NCBI RefSeq assembly: GCF_000090795.2
Contig: NW_003546280.1
Location: 135,855 to 199,854, forward strand
DNA from: Amphimedon queenslandica
Taxonomy: Eukaryota; Porifera; Demospongiae; Haplosclerida; Niphatidae
Direction of reading: 5' to 3'
Length of the DNA stretch: 64,000 nt
Shown here: positions 53,912 to 64,000 of the stretch, piece by piece
Layout: each line of letters opens with the position of its first letter
Position numbering within the stretch: position 1 is the stretch's first letter
Position numbers and translations under genes: made by a program
The notes under the pieces: model-generated
Seen by the model: the letters and a program-made list of their open reading frames with translations, nothing else
Databases searched by the model: none
Told to the model about the DNA's origin: nothing

Positions 53912-55067
53912 ATGGATGCTCTTCTTGATAGGAAAGACAAAGATGATTTTTTGGTAAATAATAATTATATATATTAGAATAATGAATGCATTTTATTGCC
54001 ACAGGGTCAGTTCATATTAATATCAGATGATCAAAGTCCTTCAGACTACTTCTTGCACTATTTCATATCACAATCAATAAAAGGTAAAAAAATAGAACAA
54101 TTATTGTGATTAAAAGACATTATTGTTTTTAGATGATTATACTGTATGCCTAGTATCAGTTAATCAATCCTTTGATCATTATGCAGCAGTAGCATCAAAA
54201 TTTGTAAGCAAGCGAATGTCCTGGTAGGTTATTATTAAAATGTACTATTGCGATAGAGCGTCAATTTGAGGGCAAGTTGTAGTTGCTTTAAATTTGTAAA
54301 GATCTCGTCTTATTCTACTGACACTGACGTTGCAACTCAAGCAAAACAAACTGAAGTATCTGGACCTTTAGATAGCACAGATACTATGACAGATCAATCA
54401 TCATTTTGCTGCTATGTGGAAAGGTAAAGATCATTGTATACTGACTTCTTTTTTTAATTTCCATTGTTGCAGATCGGTACAAGAGTTGTATGAGCTAATT
54501 AAGAAGTTAATCACAACTTCATCAGCAGGGAAGCCATCTTGCTTGATCATAGATGACATTAGTGTGTTGCTAAGCATTGGAATCAGCATTAAGGACTTAC
54601 TGATATTTGTCAAATATTTGATTAATCTTCTTCAAACTAAAGCAGTAAGAAGAATCATGCAGCATTACAAGATGGAGAGAAAGAGAGAGATTATAAAGAA
54701 GTCAATTGGTGGATGCTAATAATTATTACAACTGAGTCCCTCTCTCTCTTTCAGTTGTCCTCTCTGATATTAAGAACTCATCATGATGATGATGTTGAAG
54801 ATGAAGAAGAGAGACTCCTGCTAACTTACCTAACCCACCAATCACACCTACACCTTCACACTAATGGACTAAAGACAGGATACTCAAGGGATGTACATGG
54901 CGAAGTAAGCATTCACATTAATAACACATTAGCATTTCATTTGTGATTTTAAGGTAACAGTAGAAAGAAGGAGGCCTTTCTTAATCCAGCCCCAGACCCA
55001 TACCATGCAGTACAGGAACCTGGACAGAAGTATCAACATATTTTCAAAAGGATTGTCCCAAGTTTAA
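53912..55067 (+). CDS. ELP6: Elongator complex subunit ELP6
   Basis: Part of the Elp456 RecA-like ring of Elongator, which is needed for wobble-uridine tRNA modification. Start MDALLDRKDKDDFLGQFILISDDQ. Then SDYFLHYFISQSIK, YTVCLVSVNQSFDHYAAVASKF, LIIDDISVLLSIGISIKDLLIFVKYL (Walker-B-like strand without ATPase residues, as usual in ELP6), LLLTYLTHQSHLHLHTNGLKTGYSRDVHGE, and the end MQYRNLDRSINIFSKGLSQV, stop 55065-55067. The order and motifs match vertebrate ELP6 (DDLSVLLSLG; GLATGFCRDVHG). About six short exons. It converges with PAIP1-like, 117 bp between stops. Confidence 0.9.
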
Positions 55068-55184
55068 GTGTATCTGAATATTGATTAAAAAACTTAATTA
55101 CGTATGTATAACAATATGAAACAATAGAGCAACGATGGTGTTCAATGATCCAGTACTTGTTTGTGTTTTATGTCTCCTGATTCA

Positions 55185-58100
55185 TCATGACTGGCCAAAC
55201 TCTTGCATCATCAAATGCTCTTCAAAGTCCTGAACAAAGTCCTCATATTCCCTCATCAACTCTTCATCAATGTTAGGATCGGACTGATCACCAATAAAAC
55301 TGAGGGAAAGAGAGAGAAATCATCACAGTTTATATTGTATTGGTTAGATCCACCATGATTGGTATTGCATATACAGTATATTTTCATAAATTAAAATATT
55401 CAATAACTAAAGTCAAGAATTGCTTATGGCATCAAATCTTCTAACAAAGATAATAATGAATCAATAAGTCCTTATAAATCAATAATAAAAATTATGTTTG
55501 CTGGGGCAGGCCCATAACACGCTACTAGGAACATTTATGGTTGCTGTAAGCCTGTTTTATTCTTGGCAACACCTTGCTTACAAGACTGAAGTAGCCACAA
55601 ACACTTTAATAATATAAACAGATCGCCCCATTTCTTACACTGTTGGCTCATTATAGTCCTCCCCTTCAATGACATGTCCGCTGTCGTCAAGATACTCCTC
55701 CCATTCTTCAATATTAGATACTGGCTCGTCTGGGACCACACCCTACATCACACAACAGTCACATGATTAGTAAAAATTTCTGGCTTGTATCACTTTGGGC
55801 TTGCCAAAAGGACTGTCTCCTTGTCCCCATCGGACTCCACTAAGAGTCATGACGCTTAGAATGACAGTCGAAGTATGAGAACTGTTGCAATGAATAAGAA
55901 TGTAATACAGGGAGTATGGGTAAGTACGTGTACGAGGGTTTCCCATAGGATTTTGGTATAGTGCTCGTGCAGGTTATTGTCAGTGGATTATTAAGTTACT
56001 AAAAAATCAGGCCAAAGTCCCTGTACTATTAGTAACGCGGTAGCGTTACTAAGTAGGATTCACCCCCAAACAAAATGGCTGCCAAGACTTTTGCAGCCTT
56101 GCTATACCGGGAAAAGGAGCTCCTATGCTTACCAGACTTCTTAGAGGACCTCATCTTGACCAGAGGACTCCATTGGTACCACTAGCGTGGCTCTGGACCT
56201 TATCTAAGAGAAAATCCAAAAATCGGCGAACCGGCCGTTTTGTTCAGCCACCTTTTTTCATCTTCATCATCATCATCAAGTCAGAAGTCCTGTCAATCCA
56301 GTTGTCGGTGTGTATCTCAGTATTGGTTGGTGCTACAAGGATTATTCTTACACCAATCTACTCCAACAGTCTATGCGCAGGTCCATGTCCCATCAGATCA
56401 TTCTTCAAGTGAGGAAAAAGTGATACTGTGACTGCTGGATCGAGCCATCTTAGCTGCATGCCGCCATTTTGTTAATTAAAGAAGCTTGCCATGTGCTCCA
56501 AAATTTGGGTGTGGTCGCGCATGCTCAGATCTGCAGCTCTGGAAGGCTATGCTTGGAATCAACTTACTGCAATACTTTAGTGGAGGTTTCCAGCTAAAAG
56601 AAGGTATTGATTTTACATGTTACTGTTTTATCAAGTGTGTTATTTTATTTTATTTAAAAAAACAAACAATTAATTAATGTTATGACTTATGATATGCAAT
56701 GATAATTATGAACTTGACAACAGCCTGGAAGAACAGGAATAGCAGGGAAGATAGACACTCTTAGCTCACAGGTTCTTGAACAAGGACTTGTGTCAAGACT
56801 AATTCCTTCAGCATGTCTATTTGATGCTGTCTCTCATAAATGTTATAACAATGATAATAATAAAGAAAATTATTGTTTGTGTAAAATCAACAAGTATCAC
56901 AATTGCAACTAAAGAAATACTATAAATATTATTTTAAAAATCAACACAAACAAGAACATAAAAAATTTATTAAAAAAGATGAAGTAGGATTCCAAACGAC
57001 CAACGAAAATACGAAATATTATAAAAAAATCAACACAAACAAGAACATAAAAAAATTAAAAAAACAAGATGAAAGTAGGATTCCGAACGACCAACGAAAA
57101 TACGAAATGAAAATCCTACTCGTGACGCAAATTCTACTCTACATTGCAAGGTGATCCGTAATTCTTACATGATAATATTAAAAGTACAATGTAGAATTGA
57201 ATTTGCGTCACGAGTAGGATTTTCATTTCGTATTTTCGTTGGTCGTTCGGAATCCTACTTCATCTTGTTTTTTTAATTTTTTAGTACAGGGTCTTTGGCC
57301 AAATTTTGCCAAAAATGAATAGGAGAGAATTCTCCATTTTTATAATTTTTTTCTGATACATATACATGTTCTTATGTTGTGTAGAAAGTTTGAACTGATT
57401 CCGATCAAGTTTGGATTTTTTTACAATTTTTTAAAGCTGCTCCAAATGCCATGTGATGTATTGTAGCTCATACAGCTTAGTTCACTTTGCATGCTTTGTA
57501 GGAAACCCTTACACTACGCATACATGTACATGTACCTTAGGGCCTCATCTACTGAATGAAGTCTGAGTATAGTAAGAGCAGCGTCTAATTTAACGACAGG
57601 GTCAAACTCTTTAACTCTTGGAGTTTTGTAACTCAACAAGTACCCTATTAACTAAATAAAAAAAGAAAAGGAAAATCGATGACCGCTTGTGAAAAATCAT
57701 TACCTTGACAACATTACAAGCTTTGATGACTGTTTCGTTTGTTTTGATATCCAAGAGCTTAAACACGAGCTCTAGGGCCGCTGAACCCAAAACCCACACC
57801 ACCTTTGAAAATAAAGAAAAATTAAATAAGTAATGCAGCAAAATTTTGTAAGTAATGAAGCAAATTTTAATATGCAATGAAGAAAATTTTTTATAAGAAA
57901 TACATAGACATGAGTACCTTAAAAAATAATAAAAAGAAATGGTTTATAATCACCAAATTAATTACAGAATACTGAGAATAGTCATAAGATACCTGATCAT
58001 TGGCTAGTCTCACTCGATAAAACATCTCAGCAATGTACAGTGTAGTCTCTATCAGTTCAGACATATCATCACCGGCTGTGTATTTCTTTGCCGTTTGATT

Positions 58101-59374
58101 TAAATATCTCGACTGTAACCTAACAAAAAAGTGGCATGGTTCCTCGCTCTCTATAATCACGCCTACTTTGTGAATAGCTTGGGACGGAATAAATCCTTGA
58201 TTGAGAACTTGCAGAGATAGTCATTCATTCTGATGGACGTGTACCTTAACGTACTGTCACCAATGCCCTGGAGAAATGTACATGTAAAACGTACATGTAA
58301 AATACATATGTACATGTAATGTAAATCCAATGGAGGGATGAAGGAAAATATAACTTAAGGCCTTTCTACACTTGCAATGAGGTTTGAACTGGTTTAGAAC
58401 TGATACTCATTCAATGGGCATCAAGTGATTCCACACTATCTTCAGGATCTTGTATATTTTGATAGTATTTCTGATCCAGCTGCCATTGGTTATCTATTGA
58501 ATGGCCATTCAAACCATATCAAACCAGTTCAATGCCCATTATAAGTGCTAGTGTAGAAAGGCCTTTAGTCATTCATAATACCAAAATTAGCAGAAAAAGA
58601 TGCATTTTATAGAAAATCTACTTCCCCATATACATGTATGTATAATGTATTGTGGAATCAACATACCCAGAAAACAAGCATCTCAACCAAGTCATCAAGT
58701 ATATCGCTGGTGGGCGTGGTCTTCTCTATTAAGTGACAGAGTATTGAGAGGTGAGTGTCAAAGGTCGCCGGATGATGGGACGCGTCAAGCAACATTGTCG
58801 CTGCCGTGAGTAGGAGGGGAACATCCCCAGAGCTCTTGTGAGGAAACCGATTCAAAATATCCTCTGGCGTTAGCTCCGTAATTAAAGGGCCGGGGAATTC
58901 AAGACTAGCCCCGCCCCCTACGCTGGGCTGTTCAAGGGATATCGGGACAAACACAGGAGCGTTAACATTCAACGGTTTAGACGGACTTTTAGAAGGTGTC
59001 ACATCATTGGGTGTGGTCTCAGTAGGCGTGGTTTTGGTAGGTGTGGTCATGTTAGATGTATTAACGGGCTCAGTTTTAGGATTGTCGCTGTTTTCTGTCT
59101 TATTTTCGTCTTGCGTTTCATTATCCTGGGTTTTGTCGTCAGTTCCATTCTGTGTTGAAGGAGATACGGTTTCTTCTGAAGAAATGAGAGATGATGGCTT
59201 ACTAGTCTCTTCTTCGTTGACACTGTCTTTAGTCGGAGGGTCTTCAAACTGATCCTCAACTGGTTGTTGTGGTGGTGGCTTGTCAGATTGTAATAATTCT
59301 CTTTGTTTCTCTGACAAAACTGGCTGGTTAGGGACAGGCCCCTTTACTCCTCTACCTCTACCTCTACCAGGCAT
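55185..59374 (-). CDS. PAIP1: PAIP1-like poly(A)-binding protein partner (PAM2 motif plus MIF4G)
   Basis: Links PABP to initiation factors and stimulates translation. Exon 1 (59374-58667): MPGRGRGRG, a long low-complexity region, then PLNVNAPVFVPISLEQ, a clear PAM2 motif for the PABP MLLE domain. MIF4G-type helices follow: TSIRMNDYLCKF, KLQSRYLNQTAKKY, IETTLYIAEMFYRVRL (compare FLGELYLNLEI of PAIP1), VWVLGSAALELVFKLLD, EFDPVVKLDAALTILRL. A 61-bp exon (55854-55794) restores phase. The C-terminus is acidic: EEWEEYLDDSGHVIEGEDY and SDPNIDEELMREYEDF, which resembles the PAM1 region, stop 55187-55185. CTIF or MIF4GD-type proteins are alternatives, but PAM2 favours PAIP1. The intron 57540-55854 holds a transposon insertion and a foldback element. 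Confidence 0.78.
56030..57282. mobile_element. ~1.25-kb insertion splitting a repeat palindrome; non-autonomous element
   Basis: The flanks CCCTGTACTA and TAGTACAGGG rejoin to the intact repeat palindrome, so 56029-57281 or 56030-57282 is an insert with no target duplication. One end is a hairpin: TAGTAACGC, GGTA, GCGTTACTA (56030-56051). On the minus strand the insert would end GCGTTACTAA before a T, like a Helitron 3' end (CTRR, A/T target), though the other end does not begin TC. The inside holds CT-rich and gene-like fragments on the plus strand (around 56082-56160 and 56470-56590) without a transposase. Confidence 0.5.
56941..57283. repeat. Foldback element: ~97-bp inverted arms plus tandem copy of one arm
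   Basis: Left arm about 57048-57146 and right arm 57187-57283 are near-perfect reverse complements around a 40-bp spacer; arms share GTAGGATTCCGAACGACC. The outer part of the left arm is also present as a 90-bp tandem copy starting at 56941. It lies at one end of the ~1.25-kb insertion. Confidence 0.85.
57284..57505 (+). repeat. Right part of the interrupted subfamily A repeat monomer
   Basis: Continues AGTACAGGGTCTTTGGCC, AATGAATAGGAGAGAATTC and the core TTATGTTGTGTAGAAAGTTTG in a PAIP1 intron. Its left part ends at about 56029. Confidence 0.85.
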
Positions 59375-59754
59375 TTAAAACTACTGTACTGCTATTTTAA
59401 AAAGGAGAATTTTGACTCAATTTTTACTGATTTTAGTCACAGTACACATGGAGGTCACGTGATATTGTTATGGTATGAACAAATCCCCGCCTCTTTCCCC
59501 ACCCATTTTTAAAATTTGGGTCTACTATTGCGCATGCGCAGTTGATTAGTTATTTTACGGAAATTTATTCCGTAAACTTATTTGCAGTTCATTATCTACG
59601 GAAATTTGTTTTCTTCCGTAGATTCAAAGTCAAGATCACGTGACTGGGTTGGTGCGAAGGCGGGCAAAATCTCTCATACAAACAAAGCATAGGTAGTGAA
59701 CTCTTAGCTGATAACTTATTATTGTAGCTCCTTCTCTTACTTTTAGCAGACCTG
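59375..59754. promoter_or_regulatory. Divergent promoter PAIP1-like/PASK
   Basis: 380 bp. CACGTG at 59456-59461 and 59637-59642, a perfect NRF1-type TGCGCATGCGCA at 59529-59540, and two matching hairpins with 9-bp stems: TTTACGGAA/TTCCGTAAA (59554-59576) and TCTACGGAA/TTCCGTAGA (59595-59622). A 5' leader intron of PASK likely ends at 59745. Confidence 0.6.
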
Positions 59755-62700
59755 ATGGCTGCCATCTGCCCTGAAACAAGCCCTTTAACATCTCAGGCTC
59801 GTCTGGGTAGCAGTCTCCCTGCACCAAAGCAGCTACCAATCTACAAGCAACAAGTGATTCTATGATACCCTTAGACCCTAATCTCTATTGCATTTTTAGG
59901 AATATTCTTCAGAGAAGAAATCCCACCCACCTAACTTATCGCTAGTGTCGACGAATGAGATTGGCCCCAGTGAGTCCCCTAGTCTTACAAGCTGGTATGC
60001 ACAAAGGGAACCTCCCCTATCTCCCCTCGATCAGATACGCCCACTCACAAAATTCCAACCCTCGCTCCGCCCATTTTCCGAACCATGGATGCTTGAGGAA
60101 GACGAGGAGCAGGAGGGTGAGAGAGACGATCAGGTTTCATCACTTGATTTTAAATCCAGGCCCCGCCTCACTCCAGACCCGAGTGATTTCCAACGCTTCA
60201 AAGGCGACTCTTTATTAAGTTTTAGCTATAGCCACTCTTCCTCTCTCCTTCCTGATCTCACGAATGCTGCAAGTGGGAGCTCCTTTATCTCAGCCTTTTC
60301 GCTCAGCGCATCTCTCAACGCTTCCTATCTTACCTCCCCTAACAAGGACAAGGATAATTCATTCCTCTACCCCACTGCTGTCCGTAATCCGAATAAAGCT
60401 CTCCTTACGATAAATGCTACGACTTCTCATATTCTTGTTGCAAATAAAGTCGCCGGTCAGCTTTTTCAGTACCCGCAGAGTAAGCTTGTCGGGATGAAGA
60501 TTGAGGAACTTTTTGATGAGCCGTACCAGTCCAAGCAAAGAGCACTAGTGGAACAGAATATTAAATTGTCAGGAGAGACTGTCCTTATCAGTGGAAAAGT
60601 GGTACGTACATTCATTCTTACACGTAGAGCTAGAAATATATTTTGGGAGATTTAGGCTAAATATGAGAGACTAAAACCTGAGAAATGGGAGATTTCAGGA
60701 GACCTAGGCCAAATATAGGAGACCAAAAGTCTCCTAAACTCCCTCTAGAAACAGTAGATGCATACATGTACAAAATGCATTATTATATGAAAAGTAAGAG
60801 TAACACATGTAGATGTACATTGCATGTACACTGTAAGTGTAGCCTCTTAAGTATTAAATAGTATTATAATTGTTTGTTGTTATTATAATATCTACACTTT
60901 TACAATTGGAAATACGAGAGAGGAGTGTTGATAAACCATGGAAAAAGTGTTAACAATAAAAGATGAACTGACAGAATTATTATCATTCTCTTTCTCTCAA
61001 GATGGATGCTGTTTCGTCCAGTGGGTTCAACTTCCCAGTATCTGTGTGGATGAAGAAGGTTTCCTCTGGCGACAGTCCTCGGGTTATTGTTGTCATAGAG
61101 CCAGTAGAGAGGTGCTCAGCTCATTTCACCATCAACTCAGAGGTAAGCATGCTGTGTATTTTATTAGATTCTTGATTCACTGATTCTGATCATTGATCTG
61201 CTGATTCTGATCATTGATTTACTGATTTTATACTGATATTGATCATCATTGATTCACTGATTCTGATCATTACTTCACTGATTCTGATTATTGATTTACT
61301 GATTCTAGTCATTGATTCACTGATTCTGATCATTGATCCATTGATTCTGATCAGTGATCCACTGATTTTGATCATTGATTCAATGATTTTATACTGATAT
61401 TGATCATTAATTGATCCACTTCACTATAATCATTGATCCTTGATTTTACCTATTTATCATGTTAGGGTTCATTAGTTTCATGTGATCCTTCCTTTGCTAC
61501 CTTATTTGGTCATGATGATGTGAGAGACATCATCAACAAGCCCCTCTCATCTCTTATACCTCTTGTAGTCCTCCCCCCCAAAGAAAAGGAAGATCAGAGA
61601 AAAGTAAGAATTAAACTAGAAAATATTCTATTATTTCTAACTCTCTCTCTCTTCTCTTCTTTCTCTCCCAGGTTCAAGGCTTTCAGTGCCAGTCATTAAC
61701 TGGTCGTACTAAGGACGACACCCCCTTCCCGCTCACCGTCCAGTTTACTAAATATCCCCAATCACCTTTAACCGTTAGACATGTACATGTGAAGTCAGAG
61801 GACTCAAAATGGGTGGAGGTAGTAGGCAGGGAAGGAGGAGGCATGGCTAGCCCCTCCCCCTCGCAGTTGATGGAGGGTAACGTGACAGTGTATGCGTCTT
61901 TGAGTGGTATGATTAGCTTCTTTCCTACTGGAGCTATTCACGGCTGCAATCATCATTTTATGTTAATGCTGTTGGGATATACTCAAGAGGAGCTAGTGGG
62001 AAAGGTTAGAGATTTACAAATACATTTATGCATGGTGTACATGTACATGTACATGTACATGCATGTATGTACATCATTACATTCGAAAATGAGCATTGGA
62101 GTTTTTTTTTATGTGATGTTGATACAGTGATCAACATTAATTTGAGCTGATATGAATTAGGGCTGAAACGAATAGTATTTTCACTATTCGAACAATTGGC
62201 AATTTGGCATATGCTAAATGAACGAATATTCGAATAATTCGATTGTTATTGCTGAATGATTATAAACTACCTTTTTGGTGTGAATCTTTCAAAATGATGC
62301 CAAACAGCTAGGGCTTCTTGGAGATTGAGAACCACTTTCCCTGGCCACAGCATCAGTACATGTATTTAGCAAGTTGGTAAGTAAATAGACTAAGAAACAG
62401 ACTAAGAAAGGAGCCTGTGCAGGTGACACACGGTGGGCATGGCCATTAATTGTTGCAATAACCATTAATAATTTTGTTATGCGAATAGTTCGAATAGCAA
62501 AAAAACTATTCGAATATTGCTATAACGAATGAATTATTCGAATATCTCACTATTTGTTTCAGCCTTAATATGAATTATTTTTTAGCCGAAACTTGTAGCT
62601 TAAGATTTTGGTATCAGAATCATATCGTACTTTCGCATAAGGACATGAATATTTTGCATTCTTATCTCTCTTTCTCTTCTCTGTCTTGTAGGACATAAGT

Positions 62701-63711
62701 ACCCTAATCCCTGACTTCTACTCTCAGTTTGGCGTCAATCATCCTCAGGATATTTCATCTGATCCTCTTCTCTCCGACGAAGATGACGACGACAGCAACA
62801 TTGTATTCCCATCAGTCTCCGAGAAGACGGTCTCGCTGGATTGCAACTTTGATCCAACGCATCTCCCAAGCATATCGGAAGACGTGTTCCTCGAAGAGGA
62901 TGAGGGGACAAAGGAAGCGGGTGTGGTCATACAGTTCCTGCCTGGCGCCGTTTCAATCGGTGAACAGATTTATAATTATTCATCGTCAAGTTCAGAGGAA
63001 GGAGAGATCAGAGAGAGAAAGGAAGAGAGAGAGGGTGAGAAAGAAAACGAGAAAGTAGTTGTCATTAGTAATGAAACTTGTTCTGTCACTGACGCACATG
63101 TGCAAGTGTCTTCGGAGCAAGGTAGTTCCGAAATATCTCAGACTTTGGATCTGAAACCAGAAGAGGAGGATTCTGATGCTTGCATTGTCTCATTAAAACT
63201 AGAATCACTTTTAATTGGACGACCAGAGCCTGGTACCGGGCTTGAGATCTCAAGTTTAGGATCTGATACCCGTACCACTGAGCCTGATACCCATATCGCT
63301 CAGTCTTGTACTCACGATTCTCAGTTTGATTCCCGTACTTCTCAATTTGAAACTCATACCACCCAGTCTGATGCCCATGCTTCCCAATCTGATACCCTTA
63401 CTGATACATGCACATGTAGTACTCAGTCTCAAACTGCCACAGTTGCTAATTCCGGGTCTCATAATATTACTGATTCTGGTTCCAATAGTGAGACAATGCC
63501 ACAGATTACCATACAGCATGGTACTCCTAAGAAATCGGTAGAAGTTGGAGTTTTTGATCGGAGTCTCCAGCAGCCCTCGGCTATTTCAACTCCTCTCTAT
63601 TGTGGCTCTAGGCCCGTGAGTCGTCTCAGTTCAACTGCATCTGTTTTTGAGGGAGTATTCACTGGCTCTGCTAAGCATAAAGACGGATCATTGATACCTA
63701 TTGTATTCCAG
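59755..63711 (+). CDS. PASK: PAS-domain serine/threonine kinase (PASK), N-terminal part
   Basis: A nutrient-responsive kinase whose PAS domains hold the kinase in check; the kinase domain lies beyond the window. Exons 59755-59853, 59900-60601, 61002-61142, 61466-61603, 61672-62004 and 62692-63711 close in phase (811 residues so far). PAS 1: NPNKALLTINATTSHILVAN, QLFQYPQSKLVGMKIEELF, then FNFPVSVWMKKV and VIEPVERC, as in human PASK. The second PAS-like unit: EGSLVSCDPSFATLFGHDD and LSSLIPLVVLPP, then DDTPFPLTVQF. The third: MISFFPTGAIHGCNHHFMLMLLGY with GKDISTLIPDFY. The last exon is acidic and Ser/Thr-rich with H/T/Q/S/D-type degenerate repeats (SDTHxxQ) and ends just before a GT at 63712. 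Confidence 0.88.
61160..61440 (+). repeat. Degenerate short tandem repeat in PASK intron
   Basis: A run of about ten imperfect copies of TGATTCACTGATTCTGATCAT, each 18-24 bp, filling most of the intron 61143-61465. Confidence 0.85.
62151..62576. mobile_element. hAT-like MITE, about 410 bp, in a PASK intron
   Basis: Terminal inverted repeats AGGGCTGAAACGAATAGT (from 62159) and, reversed, AAGGCTGAAACAAATAGT (to about 62566), with sub-terminal ATTCGAA repeats. It is flanked by TATGAATT on both sides (62151-62158 and 62569-62576), an 8-bp target duplication typical of hAT. No open reading frame, so non-autonomous. Confidence 0.8.
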
Positions 63712-63769
63712 GTATTAAAAATACATTATACGTAGTTGTTAGTAATATTGTTCATGCTTTTTTTCAAGA

Positions 63770-64000
63770 TTTGCTTGTTTTTTAAAGTGCTCATAATTTC
63801 AGAATTTGAGCTCGGAATCAGCTCAAACTTTTTATACAGCATAAGTACATCAATATGTATCAGAAAATGTAATAAAAATTTGGGGTGATTTTGGAGCCAT
63901 TTTTGGAAAAAAACCATGGGCTATAGCCTTGGGTACTTTTCAAAATTTGGGCATTTTTAAAAAGTGCTTGTAACTCTAGGATTTGAGCTTGGAATTAGCT
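63770..64000 (-). repeat. ~178-bp repeat, subfamily B, running off the window
   Basis: The complement of the TAF5L-type monomer: GAGCTCGGAATCAGCTCAAA, ATCAATATGTATCAGAAAAT, then CCATGGGCTATAGCCTTGG at about 63914. It lies antisense to PASK in an intron. Confidence 0.85.

Noticed and set aside
56125-56431. Possible hidden gene on the plus strand inside the PAIP1-like intron
   Set aside because: Lies within the inserted element, frames are broken up by simple (TCA)n sequence, and no family is recognisable; kept only as part of the insertion.

Overview
The window reads as nuclear DNA of an early-branching animal, most likely a demosponge of the Amphimedon type (inference, no search possible). 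The reasons are animal-only genes (adhesion GPCR, PASK, DCDC2, GTSF1, nose-resistant-to-fluoxetine acyltransferases), AT-rich sequence, many very short GT-AG introns, very tight gene spacing and a 10-N scaffold gap at 29305-29314. There are 24 protein genes, most rebuilt here exon by exon from splice sites, reading phase and family resemblance.

Layout, left to right: 3' end of an adhesion GPCR (+), EXOSC6/MTR3 exosome subunit (-), a Schlafen-like AlbA_2 protein (+), PDCD2L (-) head to head with N6AMT1/HEMK2 methyltransferase (+), RFC1 clamp-loader large subunit (+), an RIIa-dimerisation-domain protein (-) head to head with DLAT (pyruvate dehydrogenase E2, +), a CHRAC1-like histone-fold protein (-) head to head with TAF5L (+), two tandem NRF-6-type acyltransferases (-) facing DCDC2 (+), two tandem eEF1A genes (+), an unrecognised basic protein (+), POLR3K (-) head to head with ACOT7 (+), AK2 (+), AP5S1 (-) head to head with a crotonase-family enzyme (+), a GTSF1-like CHHC zinc-finger protein (-) head to head with ELP6 (+), and PAIP1-like (-) head to head with PASK (+, runs off the window).

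The genes are mostly housekeeping: RNA decay, translation, replication, transcription, mitochondrial metabolism and nucleotide balance. They are not an operon or pathway cluster. What unites them is architecture: repeated divergent pairs with start codons 56 to about 380 bp apart, often with a CACGTG box nearby, and convergent 3' ends 90 to 530 bp apart.

The non-coding fraction is rich. It holds a ~180-bp tandem/dispersed repeat with two subfamilies built around CTATAG-centred palindromes, long ATT arrays nearly always in the T-rich sense of the host gene, a minisatellite in a DLAT intron, a hAT-like MITE in a PASK intron, and a ~1.25-kb insertion at the exact centre of a 20-bp palindrome inside a PAIP1 intron. 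The most notable coding observations are a GTSF1-like protein that appears to end in an eIF2A/PYM-like helical tail, a diverged but intron-bearing eEF1A duplicate, a six-fold SUMO-motif array in RFC1, and three GC-AG introns.
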